The notes under the pieces were generated by a model. The model worked only from the letters and a program-made list of their open reading frames with translations. It did not search any database and was not told the origin of the DNA. Positions 35,969-46,540 of a stretch of DNA of 64,000 bases are shown here, in pieces; positions within the stretch are counted from its first letter, which is position 1, and each line of letters begins with the position of its first letter. The position numbers and the translations under genes were made by a program. The DNA comes from Bufo bufo (taxonomy: Eukaryota > Chordata > Amphibia > Anura > Bufonidae): positions 112,423,295-112,487,294 of the forward strand of contig NC_053397.1 in NCBI RefSeq assembly GCF_905171765.1, in the 5' to 3' direction.

Positions 35969-37594
35969 AGTGGAGTTTGGAGTGTGACTGTTTGAGGTTG
36001 TGGACAGGTGTCTTTTATACTGCTAACAAGTTCAAACAGGTGCCATTAATACAGGTGATGAGTGGAGGACAGAGGAGCCTCTTAAAAAAGAAGTTACAAG
36101 TCTGTGAAAGCCGAAATCTTGCTTGTTTGTAGGTCACCAAACACTTATTTTACCAAGGAATTTACCAAATAATTCATTAGAAATCCTACAATGTGATTTC
36201 CTGTATTCTTTCCCCCCATTCTGTCTCTCATAGTTGAAGATGAAAAAAACAGGCCTCTCTCATCTTTTTAACCTCTTCAGGACACATGACGTACCGGTAC
36301 GGCATTTTGTCCCGATACTTAAGGACACATGACGTACCGGTACGTCATGTGTAGTTATGATCACAGCCAATGCATTCCAATACAGAAGTATTGGAATGCA
36401 TTGTAAAGGATTAGACCCCCAAAAGTTGAAGTCCCAAAGTGGGACAAAAAATAAAGTGAAAAAAAGTTGAAAAAATAAAGTTTTCCCCCCAAAAAATTTT
36501 AAGTTTCAAGTAAAAATAAACAAAAACTTCATTTCCCCCAAATAAAGTTAAAAAAAATAGGAAAAATATAGGGAAAAAAAAAAAGTTGACATATTAGGTA
36601 TCGCCGCGTCCGTATCGACCGGCTCTATAAACGTATCACATGACCTAACCCCTCAGATGAACACCGTAAAAAAAGTACAACAGCAAGCGATCAAAAAGGC
36701 GTATGCCCACCAAAATGGAACCAATCTAGCCGTCACCTCATCCCGCAAAAAATGAGCCCCTACCTGAGACAATCACCCAAAAAATAAAAAAAACTATGGC
36801 TCAGATATAAAAAACTAAAATTTTTGGATCATAGAAAGTAGAGTAAAGGGGGGCACGTGTAGGGTAGAGGCAGAGTTGCAGTGCTGACAAACAGCCTGAC
36901 ATGCAACTCTGCGTCGACACCCAAACGTACCACCCTATATGAAACCAAATATTTCTAACTCGGCATTTAAGCCCCCCTTTACTCTACTTTCTATGATCCA
37001 AAAATTATCTGCAAAAGCATCTGTAAAAATATCCGAACAAGAGGTCCCATAAAAAACCTTACAGCATGAGATAAAGGAATCAGATTAAAAATCGATACCT
37101 CCGGATGTATCTTAATGAATTTCACTCACTTTTTTATTGTAAATAATGTGACAAAAATGTAGTCATATTAAAAGAAGGATCCGTGGAAACCTCTGACTTG
37201 CAAAATATTTATATTTATATTTTTATAGTGATTTTTTTGTATATTAATATATGTATGCGTGGTCTCACATGGTTAGTAATCCTTGTCCATGGGGAGATCA
37301 TGTATTTTAGTATTAGAGAATGGTATATAAAAAATACATTGATATAAAGATTTAAACAATGTATTATAATGTGCTGTCCTATATATATATAATTGTAGAT
37401 ATAGAATAAAAAAATGCACCAACTAGTGCAAAAAAAACGCATCACAATTACAACTGAAACCGCAATAAAGGTGAATAACATGCAATTTTAGAGATCCAGA
37501 CCGGTTTTTGGATATAACTGGGATCCGGAACGGATTTTAAAAAATACCGATAGCAACTATAAAACACATGGACAATGGAATCGGGGCAGTACCA

Positions 37595-37627
37595 CTGAGG
37601 AAGGGGACAGCGTCTCCCCGAAACGCG
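37595..37627 (+). ncRNA. Hammerhead-like motif in the Penelope 3 leader
   Basis: CTGAGGA (37595-37601) fits the CUGANGA core exactly. Then come a GGGGA...TCCCC stem (603-607/615-619) and GAAAC (620-624). The cleavage triplet expected after stem III is not intact (gcgtttggtg), so it is probably inactive. Confidence 0.45.
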
Positions 37628-38792
37628 TTTGGTGAGCATCTTGGTAATATCCTGGACTAGAGACCCCGAATCCTATTTGGAGCAAAAGCGCACTTTTTTA
37701 TAAAGAGAAGGACTTCCTGGATACCTATTGAAAAAGAGTGGACGCGTCATCCCGCCAGCACTCGGAAACAAGCGGCTGCATACCTCACGTAGGAACATCA
37801 CGTGAGAAGTAGCAGTGAAGAGACACGAGGGACGCTAACACCGCAGCCGGGACGCCGGCACATCGAGCGGAATAAAAGACTATCTACTGGTCCCATCGAG
37901 CAGAGCGCAGGCGGAGGTAAGCCCACACCTGTGGGGAAATATACAGGAGGTGTAATATTCCTCTAACAAAAGTGACACCGATCACGGTAATTACTGCTGT
38001 TGCTATATAAGAAAAGAACTGAGCTATCAAGCTGCATTATATGACATAAAACACAGTGGATTAACTAATAGCCCTCTATTAAGAACTTACTTTGCCGGCA
38101 ACTACAAACAGCAGACAACTAGCCTGCAACAGTGTTAACTGTGGAGATTGTTACACTGTCCTTTTTGGAAAGTTGCTGTGGAGGAACTATTGGTCTATTC
38201 AAAGCGTGGACCGTTAACGCTGGTTTGCAACATTGTGGACAAAGATACACTGTCTTGTTGAAAATTGCTCTATTATAAATATCAGCGTATAGAAAGCACT
38301 GAACTTTGTATATCCGGGATACTTTCAATATACGGGACTCCAATCAGTGAGAGTTGGAATAATACATGGAAATTGTTGCTTGGAGGGAATACCATTCAGG
38401 GTTGCAGAAACCGACGGTACCATTGTCTATTGAATTCAACAGCTAGGACCATACAGGTCCAGAGACGTCTAGTGCCATCGGTTCCTGCACCATATCTTGA
38501 TGTTTTAAGATTTTAATATATGATTTATTGTATTTATATTGTATTTTATTGAAAATGTATTTGTGACAGGTGACAATACTTCTAATTTTATTTAATAAAC
38601 CATGTTCATATTCCATATATGAGTGCCAGTCCAATACATTTTTCCATTTAGAACTTTCTTTGAGGGGTGTCTCAATTTCTGGACTAGAGCACCTACCCTG
38701 AGGGGACAGAGGTGAGCGGGCCCCTTTTTTTTATTTATTTCTGGACTTTACAATTCACCCGATTCGGGATCCAGCTCCCTTTGCCCCCATCA
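37628..38792 (+). other. Penelope 3 5' leader
   Basis: No convincing coding frame. GC-richer from 37740 to 37930 and AT-rich after that. It ends just before the first ATG of the Penelope gene (38793). Confidence 0.5.
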
Positions 38793-39908
38793 TGGATATA
38801 TGGAATTACATGGAAACTAAACAGCTTAAGGCTGAAAATTACATTTTTGAGTATATATAAGGAGGAGATGATATTAGAATAGAAGAAAGATCTCTGGCGG
38901 AGACCTTCAGAAACATGGAAGATTTACTACATAAAAAACTCAGCTGTATTTAAATCATAATAAAATCCCAAAAGGCCTACAACTATTCAAGATTCCCGCA
39001 CAAGATTTAATGGGAGATGATTTCAATAAAGAATGGGAGGAATTATTATATACACAATCGAGAGCCCTTATTGAACTCATTATTAAAAGGAGAATTATAA
39101 TCTTGGATAATCTATCCGAAAAAATAACGATATTAAAAATAATACTAGACAAATTCCCGAAAGATCAAATATATGATATGTTGCAAGAGAGAATACAAAA
39201 GAGTTTAGATAAAACAGAACAAGAAATTATAGCCAAAAAAACAAAAAAAATAGAAATACAAATAGAAGAGAGGACAGAAAAGAAAATAGGGAAGAACAAC
39301 AACCACAAAAAAATGATAATTCCCATCCCAAACATGAAGAACAGAGAGAAGCAAAAAGATATAACATACCAACTCAAAATAGGTATGAAACTTTGGCTAA
39401 TCACTCTTTTTTAGACAAACTCCCCATCACCATTCCCCACGATTGAAACAAAGACAACCACAATCACCAGAACACAGAAGGACAACACCAGATCACAGAA
39501 GGACAGTAGCTCACATACACAGGACACCATACAACTTGAGATACAGGGCACCACAGGCAGAAAGGAATCAGACATACCCAAGATTGGATCAGGACAGATA
39601 CAAAATTTGGACACCAGAGACACAGACCAATCAAAATGTGAGGGACACACGGGAGACACATTACAGGGAAAATCCTCAAAAAAGAGGAAGACACGGAGAT
39701 CACAAAGAAAGAGGGGAACACAGAAAACACCATTAGTGATTACAGATAATATTATTAATTTGAGTGGAATAAAATTAACCAATACACAAACCACACTACT
39801 AAACAAGGGTTTGAAGTTTGCACCCTCATCTTCACTGAACAAGTTTGACACTTATATAGGCATCCAGAAATTTATTCGCAAAATTTGCCTAAAAAAATAC
39901 TTTATTAA
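38793..39908 (+). pseudogene. Penelope 3 pol, N-terminal region (broken)
   Basis: Starts MDIWNYMETKQLKAEN at 38793 and hits a TAA within about 22 codons. Further pieces show a lysine- and glutamate-rich helical stretch (39010-39400, LSEKITILKIILDKFPKDQI) and then the conserved pre-reverse-transcriptase block (39745-39905: INLSGIKLTNTQ, LLNKGLKFAPSSS, FIRKICLKKYF). This last block is typical of Penelope proteins. At least two frameshifts occur (about 39415 and 39600). Coding stops at the TTAA (39905) where MITE 2 inserted and resumes at 41866. Confidence 0.72.
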
Positions 39909-40990
39909 CCCTTTCATGACCAAAGGTCATTGATGCCCCAGTGTCCAGGTCAAAATTTACAAATCTGACATGCGTCACTTTAAGTGGTAATAGCTTTGGA
40001 ACACTTTTACTTATCCACGCCATTCTGAGATTGTTTTCTCGTGACACATTGTACTTCAAGACAGTCATAAATTTGAGTCAATATATATCACCTTTATTTA
40101 TAAAAAAATCCCAAATTTACCAAAAATAAAAAAAAATTTGCAATTTTCTAAATTTCAATTTCTCTGCTTCTAAAACAGAAAGTGATACCTCATAAAATAT
40201 TTATTACATAACATTCCCCATATGTCTACTTTATGTTGGCATAATTTTGGAAATGTTATTTTATTTTTTTAGGACGTTACAAGGCTTGGAAGTTTAGAAG
40301 CAATTCTTGACATTTTTAAGAAAATTTCCAAAACCCACTTTATAAGGACTAGTTCAGGTCTGAAGTCACTTTGTGGGGCCTATATAGTAGATACCCCCAT
40401 AAATGACCCCATTGTAGAAACTAGACCCCTCAAGTTACTTAAAACCAATTTTACAAACGTTATTAACCCTTTAGGTGTTCCACAAGAATTAAAGGAAAAT
40501 GGAGAGGAAATTTCTAAATTTCACTTTTTTAGCAGATTTTCTATTTTATTAAATTTTTTTCTTTAACACATTAAGGGTTAACAGCCAAACAAAACTCAAT
40601 ATTTATTACTCTGATTCTACGGTTTACAGAAACACCCAACATGTGGTCGTAAACTGATGTAAGGGCGCACGGCAGGGCGCAGAAGGAAAGGATCGCCGCA
40701 TGGTTTTTGGAAGGCAGATTTTGCTGGACTGGCAAAAATGGCTTATTTTTTTACACCGTTTTTATTTTTTATGGTGTTTATTGGACGGGGTTGATGATGT
40801 GATATATTTATAGAGATGGTCGCTACGGACGCGGTGACACCTAATATGTGTGGTTTTTGTTAGTTTTTTTTTATAGGAAAAGGAATTTTTTTTTTTACAT
40901 TTTTATTTATTTATTTTTACTTTTATTATTTTCACATTTTTTTTTTTATCAGTTCCCTCTTGGATCTTGAAGATCCAGTGGGGCTGATGG

Positions 40991-41837
40991 TTGTATTATA
41001 CTTTGCAATGCTTTTGCATTGCAAAGTATAATACAATCAGATGCCTGTAGGTGGCAGCACCGGACGCCTATGCCATGGCAACCGGACGCCTTTGCAAAGC
41101 GTCCGGTTGCCATGGCAACCATCGAGCTCTGCGATCTCAGCAGCCCTGATGGTTGAGAGAGAGGGAGCCCCCTCCCTCTATTAACCCCATGGATGCCGCT
41201 ACTGCGGCATCTATGCGGTTACAGCAGTGTCAGCATAGAGCTGACACACGCTGCTGATGGCGGCGGCTCAGGAATGGAGCCACCGCCATCACACACAGAA
41301 GGGGGACCGCATCGGGGGCAGGGGGCAGCATTTTACTTATTACAGATCGGGGCAGGAGGGGGCGGACGCATCGGGGGCAGGGGGCAGCATTTTACTTATT
41401 ACAGATCGGGGCAGGAGGGGGCGGACGCATCGGGGGCAGGGGGCAGCATTTTACTTATTACAGATCGGGGCAGGAGGGGGCGGACTGCATCGGGGCAGGG
41501 TAAGAAGGACAAGAAGGGGGCACAGATCGGGGGCTTCAGGACACATTACCGATTTCAGGCTGTGATCTGCAGAGCGCAGATCAGAGCCTGAAACCGGCAT
41601 TTTAACACTGCCGCGATCCGATTGGTTAGTCTGCACAGACTAACCAATCGGATCGATTGCCGGCAAGGGGCCACTCTGATTGGCCCCTTGCTGGCATTAC
41701 TAGACTGTATGCTGTCCGTGACAGCAGCAGTGCAGGGGCAGAAGCTTTAATCCAAGCGCTTTGCAGCGCTTGGATTAAAGAGCTGGCTTGACGTCTATAC
41801 ACGTGATAGCTGCACGGGGCATGTGCAGCTATCACGT
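40991..41837. repeat. Five perfect hairpins in TTAA-MITE 2
   Basis: Arms: 40991-41011/41016-41036 (21 bp); 41071-41089/41099-41117 (19 bp); 41614-41633/41636-41655 (20 bp, 2-nt loop); 41745-41760/41765-41780 (16 bp); 41801-41815/41823-41837 (15 bp). Confidence 0.9.
41311..41480 (+). repeat. 59-bp tandem triplication
   Basis: The block gcatcgggggcag...attttacttattacagatcgggg...ggcgga occurs three times at 59-bp spacing (ttttactt at 41331, 41390 and 41449), then a fourth partial unit. Confidence 0.92.
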
Positions 41838-41865
41838 ATATATACAGATTGCGGTCTTGAAGAGG

Positions 41866-42087
41866 TTAAAAACCCACCGGTTATGGAACAACCGAAAAAA
41901 GAAGTATTAATTCACACACAACTAAAAAGCAAATCAAAAAAATTTCCCAGAGCGGAGATTGGTCCTGAAATGGCCACATTTCAAAAAAATGTGGAAGCAG
42001 ATCTAGAAAAATAAAAAATAAAAAAGGGATATAGAAACAACTTGTCCAATGGGGAAATAAAAGCTATAAAACAATTACAGAAGAACC
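41866..42087 (+). pseudogene. Penelope 3 pol, middle piece
   Basis: Resumes the frame after MITE 2 with EVLIHTQLKSKSKKF and EMATFQKNVEADLEK, then a stop (42012-42014) and IKAIKQLQKN. It is cut at 42087 by the LTR element; the gaacc at 42083-42087 is the target duplication. Coding continues at 51039. Confidence 0.72.
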
Positions 42088-43342
42088 TGTCACAGTCGTT
42101 ACCTTTGACTGTGACCTTCCGTTCTTGCTCATTTGGCGCTCCTCACTGTAGTTTCGTTCCTGTGTGCTAATTTGTGGTTATTTATGGGTTAACTCCCGTG
42201 TGTGCCTATTAGGAGTTAATCCTATGTCTGCTCCATGGGTGTGGTCTCTCTGCTGCACCCATGGAACCTGTATTTAAGGCTGAGGTTTCCTCAGTTCTGG
42301 GTCAGCTCTCCTGGTGTGTGTTGTCTGTCCTGCTCCTGGTTTGTACTCTCTCTCCCATGCTGCTGACCCATGGGATCTGTGTCTGTCTGTCTGTGCTCTG
42401 AGAGTTTCCCTACTTGTTCATTTGCGTCCTCTTTCCCGTCCATTTTGATGTCTTCCTTCCTGTCTTTCTGTTATCTGTTCTGTCAGTTATGTTTTAGTTA
42501 CTTTGTGTTTATTCTGATGTCTGTGTTCAGCAAGCCTTTGCAGCAGAGTGGCATGACAAGGCCATGCAGTTTACTACTAGTGGAGCAAGTCCTTCTCTGC
42601 TTATTGCCACTCCTGCTCCCTTGCGTGAACTCCTGCTTGTATTATTAGTTGCCCTGTTTTGTATTCATATGTCTGTGTTCAGCAAGCCTTTGCAGCAGAG
42701 TGGCATGACAAGGCCATGCAGTTTACTACTGGTGGAGCAAGTCCTTCTCTGCTTATTGCCACTCCTGCTCCCTTGCGTGAACTCCTGCTTGTATTATTAG
42801 TTGCCCTGTTTTGTATTCATATGTCTGTGTTCAGCAAGCCTTTGCAGCAGAGTGGCATGACAAGGCCATGCAGTTTACTACTGGTGGAGCAAGTCCTTCT
42901 CTGCTTATTGCCACTCCTGCTCCCTTGCGTGAACTCCTGCTTGTATCATTAGTTGCTCTGTTTTGTATTTGCCTGTATGTTATGTATGCCTATGTGCCGT
43001 CAGTACCTTCTGGTACCTGTTGTCCATTCGCTCCTGCTGTCACTGTCTAGTTCACGCTCCAGAGTGGACCCTGGCAACTTCCTGCGGCTAAGTCTAACCC
43101 TACCATCTAGGGCTCTAGTGAAAACCAGGAGTTGCTTAGTTACGCCCCTCTGGAGTATTACTAGACAGTGGCGCAGTGGGGGTTTTCTCCCACTGTGCTG
43201 ACGGTACATAGAGCTCTTGTTTTGTCTGTGCTGCCTTCCTTGTTTTGTGTGTGCAATAAACTCTTATGTGTCTGTACCTGATTTCCGTTTGTTTATTGCA
43301 TGACGACGCGGTGGTCTCTCCTGGGACCTCGAACTCGTGACA
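42088..43342 (+). repeat. 5' LTR of the non-autonomous element
   Basis: Opens with a 9-bp hairpin (gtcacagtc...gactgtgac) and has a TATA-like tatttaag near 42271. It contains three 152-bp tandem units (about 42507, 42659 and 42811; core gtctgtgttcagcaagcc) and an AATAAA at about 43255, and ends gaactcgtgaca. The repeated 78-97-codon frames in the units are artefacts. Confidence 0.93.
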
Positions 43343-44519
43343 GAATGAACAAGTGAACTTTCACAGAGTTTTTTTTGTTCTGTTTTCTGCTTATCTGTGG
43401 TGTGTGTGCTTTCTGTATTTCCCTCTGTATGCTGCCCTTAGGTATCGGATTTGGTTGCCTTGGTGTACTGGCTGCGGTGTTCTCCGTGTATGCTGGTTGC
43501 CAGGGGTGACGTCCGGTTTAACCTTTTTAGCTTGCAGTTCTGCCTACGGCCGTGTTTTCAGTTATCGGCGCAGGCGTCTGCTTCTGATCCTGGCCTCCGG
43601 AAGGGGGTGTCAGCATGTCTGACCAATCAGTTCTTGGCAGACATGCCATTCTCCGGAGGGAGAGTGGAGGGGGAGGTGTTAGCACACTGCAGTTCACCAT
43701 GACTTTTGTGGCCGTGTAGGCTGGCTGCATTCCTCTTGGCGTACTGGCTGCGTTTACCGTGTAGGCTGGTTGCTAGGGGCTGCGTGCTGGCTGCGGTCGT
43801 CTTATGTGTTCTGCTTGTGTACCTCTGTACCCCTTTGATTCTGATTTTCCATTTCCTGTCTGGTTCCTGTTCCTGGTCCCAATCCTCCGGAAGGGGGTGT
43901 CTGCATGTCTGGCCAATTAGTTCTTGGCAGACGTGTCATTCTCCGGAGGGAGAGTGGAGGGGGAGGTGTTAGCACACTGCAGTTCACCATGACTTTTGTG
44001 GCCGTGTAGGCTGGCTGCATTCCTCTTGGCGTACTGGCTGCATTTACCGTGTAGGCTGGTTGCTAGGGGCTGCGTGCTGGCTGCGGTCGTCTTATGTGTT
44101 CTGCTTGTGTACCTCTGTACCCCTTTGATTCTGTTTTTTCTTTGTATTCCTGTCTGGTTCCTGTTCCTGGTCCCAATCCTCCGGAAGGGGGTGTCAGCAT
44201 GTTCGACCAATTAGTTCTTGGCAGACATGTCATTCTCCGGAGGGAGAGTGGAGGGGGAGGTAACTTCTTGGTGCGGATCACTTGACGTGTATGCCGTGTT
44301 GGCTAGCTATCTTCCCCTGGCATACTGGCTGCGGACCCTCCGTGTAGGCTAGTTTTCAGGGGTTGGGCTGGTTGCGGTCGTCGTATGTGTTCCTGCCCTT
44401 GTACCTCGTCACCCCTTTGATTTCTGTCCCCTTGCCTGGTTCTGTTTGGTTTGTTGCCCCCACTTCTTCTTCCCCTTTCTGTTTGGGAGGAGAGGGGGGG
44501 GGGCTTTGAGGGGTGGGAG
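43343..44519 (+). other. Non-coding interior with 290-bp modules and polypurine tract
   Basis: A 290-bp module repeats about 2.5 times (gtaggctggctgcattcc at about 43716 and 44006). Each carries an inverted repeat (cctccgg...ccggagg, with inner gtctg...cagac; about 43594-43660, 43877-43947, 44177-44241) followed by a purine run (gagagtggagggggagg). The true polypurine tract is 44485-44519, next to the 3' LTR. The first bases after the LTR (aatgaacaag, 43344-43353) are complementary to LTR positions 42413-42422. Confidence 0.8.
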
Positions 44520-45079
44520 TGTCACAGTCGTTACCTTTGACTGTGACCTTCCGTTCTTGCTCATTTGGCGCTCCTCGCTGTAGTTTCGCTCCTGTGTGCT
44601 AATTTGTGGTTATTTATGGGTTAACTCCCCTGTGTGCCTATTAGGAGTTAATCCTCTGTCTGCTCCATGGGTGTGGTCTCTCTGCTGCACCCATGGAACC
44701 TGTATTTAAGGCTGAGGTTTCCTCAGTTCTGGGTCAGCTCTCCTGGTGTGTGTTGTCTGTCCTGCTCCTGGTTTGTACTCTCTCTCCCATGCTGCTGACC
44801 CATGGGATCTGTGTCTGTCTGTCTGTGCTCTGTGAGTTTCCCTACTTGTTCATTTGCGTCCTGTTTCCCGTCCATTTTGATGTCTTCCTTCCTGTCTTTC
44901 TGTTATCTGTTCTGTCAGTTATGTTTTAGTTACTTTGTGTTTATTCTGATGTCTGTGTTCAGCAAGCCTTTGCAGCAGAGTGGCATGACAAGGCCATGCA
45001 GTTTACTACTGGTGGAGCAAGTCCTTCTCTGCTTATTGCCACTCCTGCTCCCTTGCGTGAACTCCTGCTTGTAATATTA
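44520..45079 (+). repeat. 3' LTR of the non-autonomous element, first part
   Basis: Homologous to 42088-42647. It ends with the Gypsy target duplication tatta (45075-45079) and continues at 50344. Confidence 0.93.
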
Positions 45080-45537
45080 TGTCATGGTCTTACCTTCTTG
45101 CTGTTCTCCTTCGTTTGACATGTGCTGGCGGCCATCTTGGTTTCTGGGTTTCTTGTAGCCTTCCACCCTGCGGCTCCTCCTTCCCACTGGGAGGAGCTGG
45201 ATGCCTAGCTCATATATATAGGAGGTCTGTGGCTTCAGTTCCTTGCTTGGTCCTCCTGTGTTCACATGCTTCTAAGACTGCTGCTGCTTCTGGTTCCTGA
45301 TCCTGGCTTCGTCTGACTACCCTGCTGGTTCCTGATCCTGGCTTCGTCTGACTACCCTGCTGGTTCCTGATCCTGGCTTCGTCTGACTACCCTTCTGGTT
45401 CCTGATCTCTGGCCTCTCAAAGACTCTTCTTCGGTTTCACCATTCGTTTGGACTTTTGCTTTACAGCTTTATGTTCAATAAAGCCTTCTTATTTTCACTT
45501 ATCTCTTGTTGTACGTCTGGTTCATGGTTCCGTGACA
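45080..45537 (+). repeat. Gypsy 5' LTR
   Basis: TGTCA...TGACA. TATA at 45212-45220, predicted start near 45243, AATAAA at about 45478-45483. It contains three near-copies of a ~33-bp unit (gttcctgatcctggcttcg). Confidence 0.95.
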
Positions 45538-45539
45538 TT

Positions 45540-45549
45540 AGGACCAAGC
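45540..45549 (+). promoter_or_regulatory. Self-priming-type primer binding site
   Basis: AGGACCAAGC, 3 bp after the LTR, is the exact reverse complement of LTR positions 45245-45254, which lie about 30 bp past the TATA start, at the expected mRNA 5' end. No TGG-initial tRNA-type site is present. Self-priming by the mRNA 5' end is established for Tf1 of fission yeast. Confidence 0.75.
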
Positions 45550-45550
45550 C

Positions 45551-46540
45551 ATGAGTTCTGACGGTACAGGGCCATCCTCGCTACCCATGCTGGTTGCCAG
45601 ACTTGATCAGCAGGATCACCTGTTGGGTCGGTTCGCTGTGGCGTTGCAAACCCTGCTTGAACGCACGGCTCATTTCGCTCCCGTTGCCGATGGGTCGGTT
45701 GTCGCTCCTACTGCCGCTCCGGTTGTTGCGCCAGAGTCTACCCCGACACCTGTTGTTGCGCCTGCGGTGTTTCGGGGTATGACCGGTTCTGCCCCTCTTC
45801 CACAGCGCTTTGGGGGAGAGCCAACTCAGTGCCGAGGTTTCCTTAACCAGGTGGGCATTTATTTCGAGTTGCTGCCACATGCTTTTCCTACTGAGAGATC
45901 AAAGGTGGGCTTCTTGATCTCGCTGCTCTCGGACAAGGCCTTGGCCTGGGCCAGCCCTTTATGGGAGAACAACAATCCGGTGGTTGCCGAGTTTTCCGGT
46001 TTTGTTGCTTCTCTTCGGAAGGTATTCGATGTGCCGGCTCGTGCTGCCTCTGCTGCGAAGCTCCTTATGTCCATCAGACAGGGTTCACGATCCGTAGCTG
46101 AATACGCCATTGAGTTTCGTACCCTGGCAGCAGAGGTGGGCTGGAATAATGAGGCTCTGGTCGCTGCTTTCTCTCATGGTCTCTCGGATGCCTTGAAGGA
46201 TGAGGTTGCAGCTAAGGACCTACCAGTGGAGCTCGAGTCTCTTATTTCTTTCCTGATTTTGATTGACACCAGACTCAGGGAGAGACCTTCCTTTAAGGAG
46301 AGCCTGCGGAGGTCTTCTAACAGATTGGCGCCTACGTTTGCTGTCCCACCCGTGCCTCCCTCTCCTCCCACGCCTCCTGGGGATGACTTGTCTGGGGGTG
46401 AACCCATGCAGCTGGGGTTTGCTCGCCTGTCCGAGGGGGAGAGGGTACTCCGGAGACGCGAGGGTCGATGCATGTACTGTGGTCTCGGTGGGCATTTTCG
46501 GTTGGCATGTCCGAACCGTCCGGGAAACGCTCGTACCTGA
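45551..46540 (+). CDS. gag: Gypsy gag polyprotein
   Basis: An intact 329-codon frame starting directly after the primer site (ATG 45551-45553). The N-terminus is rich in Pro/Val/Ala. A retrotransposon Gag domain spans roughly residues 75-235 (RFGGEPTQCRGFLNQV, LISLLSDKALAWASPLWE, RQGSRSVAEYAIEFRTLA). A proline-rich linker follows, then one CCHC knuckle (C307, C310, H315, C320; CMYCGLGGHFRLACP) that binds RNA. Gag forms the cytoplasmic particle that carries the RNA. The stop TGA (46538-46540) lies 9 bases past a -1 slippery heptamer, so pol is made as a fusion. Length and order are normal for vertebrate Tf1/sushi-group elements. Confidence 0.95.
   Translation: MSSDGTGPSSLPMLVARLDQQDHLLGRFAVALQTLLERTAHFAPVADGSVVAPTAAPVVAPESTPTPVVAPAVFRGMTGSAPLPQRFGGEPTQCRGFLNQVGIYFELLPHAFPTERSKVGFLISLLSDKALAWASPLWENNNPVVAEFSGFVASLRKVFDVPARAASAAKLLMSIRQGSRSVAEYAIEFRTLAAEVGWNNEALVAAFSHGLSDALKDEVAAKDLPVELESLISFLILIDTRLRERPSFKESLRRSSNRLAPTFAVPPVPPSPPTPPGDDLSGGEPMQLGFARLSEGERVLRRREGRCMYCGLGGHFRLACPNRPGNART
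46522..46528 (+). promoter_or_regulatory. -1 ribosomal frameshift site (GGGAAAC)
   Basis: In the gag frame it reads G GGA AAC, the canonical X XXY YYZ form. A -1 slip moves ribosomes into the pol frame, which is open from upstream (46468) and continues past the gag stop. A downstream structure is likely, given the GC-rich sequence at 46540-46590, but was not folded. Confidence 0.8.

Larger units (their letters stand above)
39909..41865. mobile_element. TTAA-MITE 2
   Basis: Flanked by TTAA (39905-39908 and 41866-41869). Termini ccctttcatgacc and cctcttcaagacc (inverse) match at 10 of 13 positions. It is related to MITE 1 in opposite orientation: gacttatccaggccattctgag-type sequence occurs in both. 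It contains a 59-bp tandem triplication and five perfect hairpins. It has no coding capacity; the Arg/Gly-rich frames at 41193-41591 come from the tandem repeat. Confidence 0.83.

Noticed and set aside
39411..39851. 146-codon antisense frame rich in Phe, Val and Cys
   Set aside because: Antisense shadow of the Lys/Thr/His-rich Penelope N-terminal region; no domain or start context.
41193..41591. Arg/Gly-rich frames resembling an RGG protein
   Set aside because: Generated by the 59-bp GC-rich triplication inside a TTAA-MITE; no homologous ends.
42564..43201. Hydrophobic frames in the 152-bp units that look like signal peptides (and again at 50257-50897 and 18453-18938)
   Set aside because: They lie inside LTRs, change frame between copies, and exist only because of the tandem unit.
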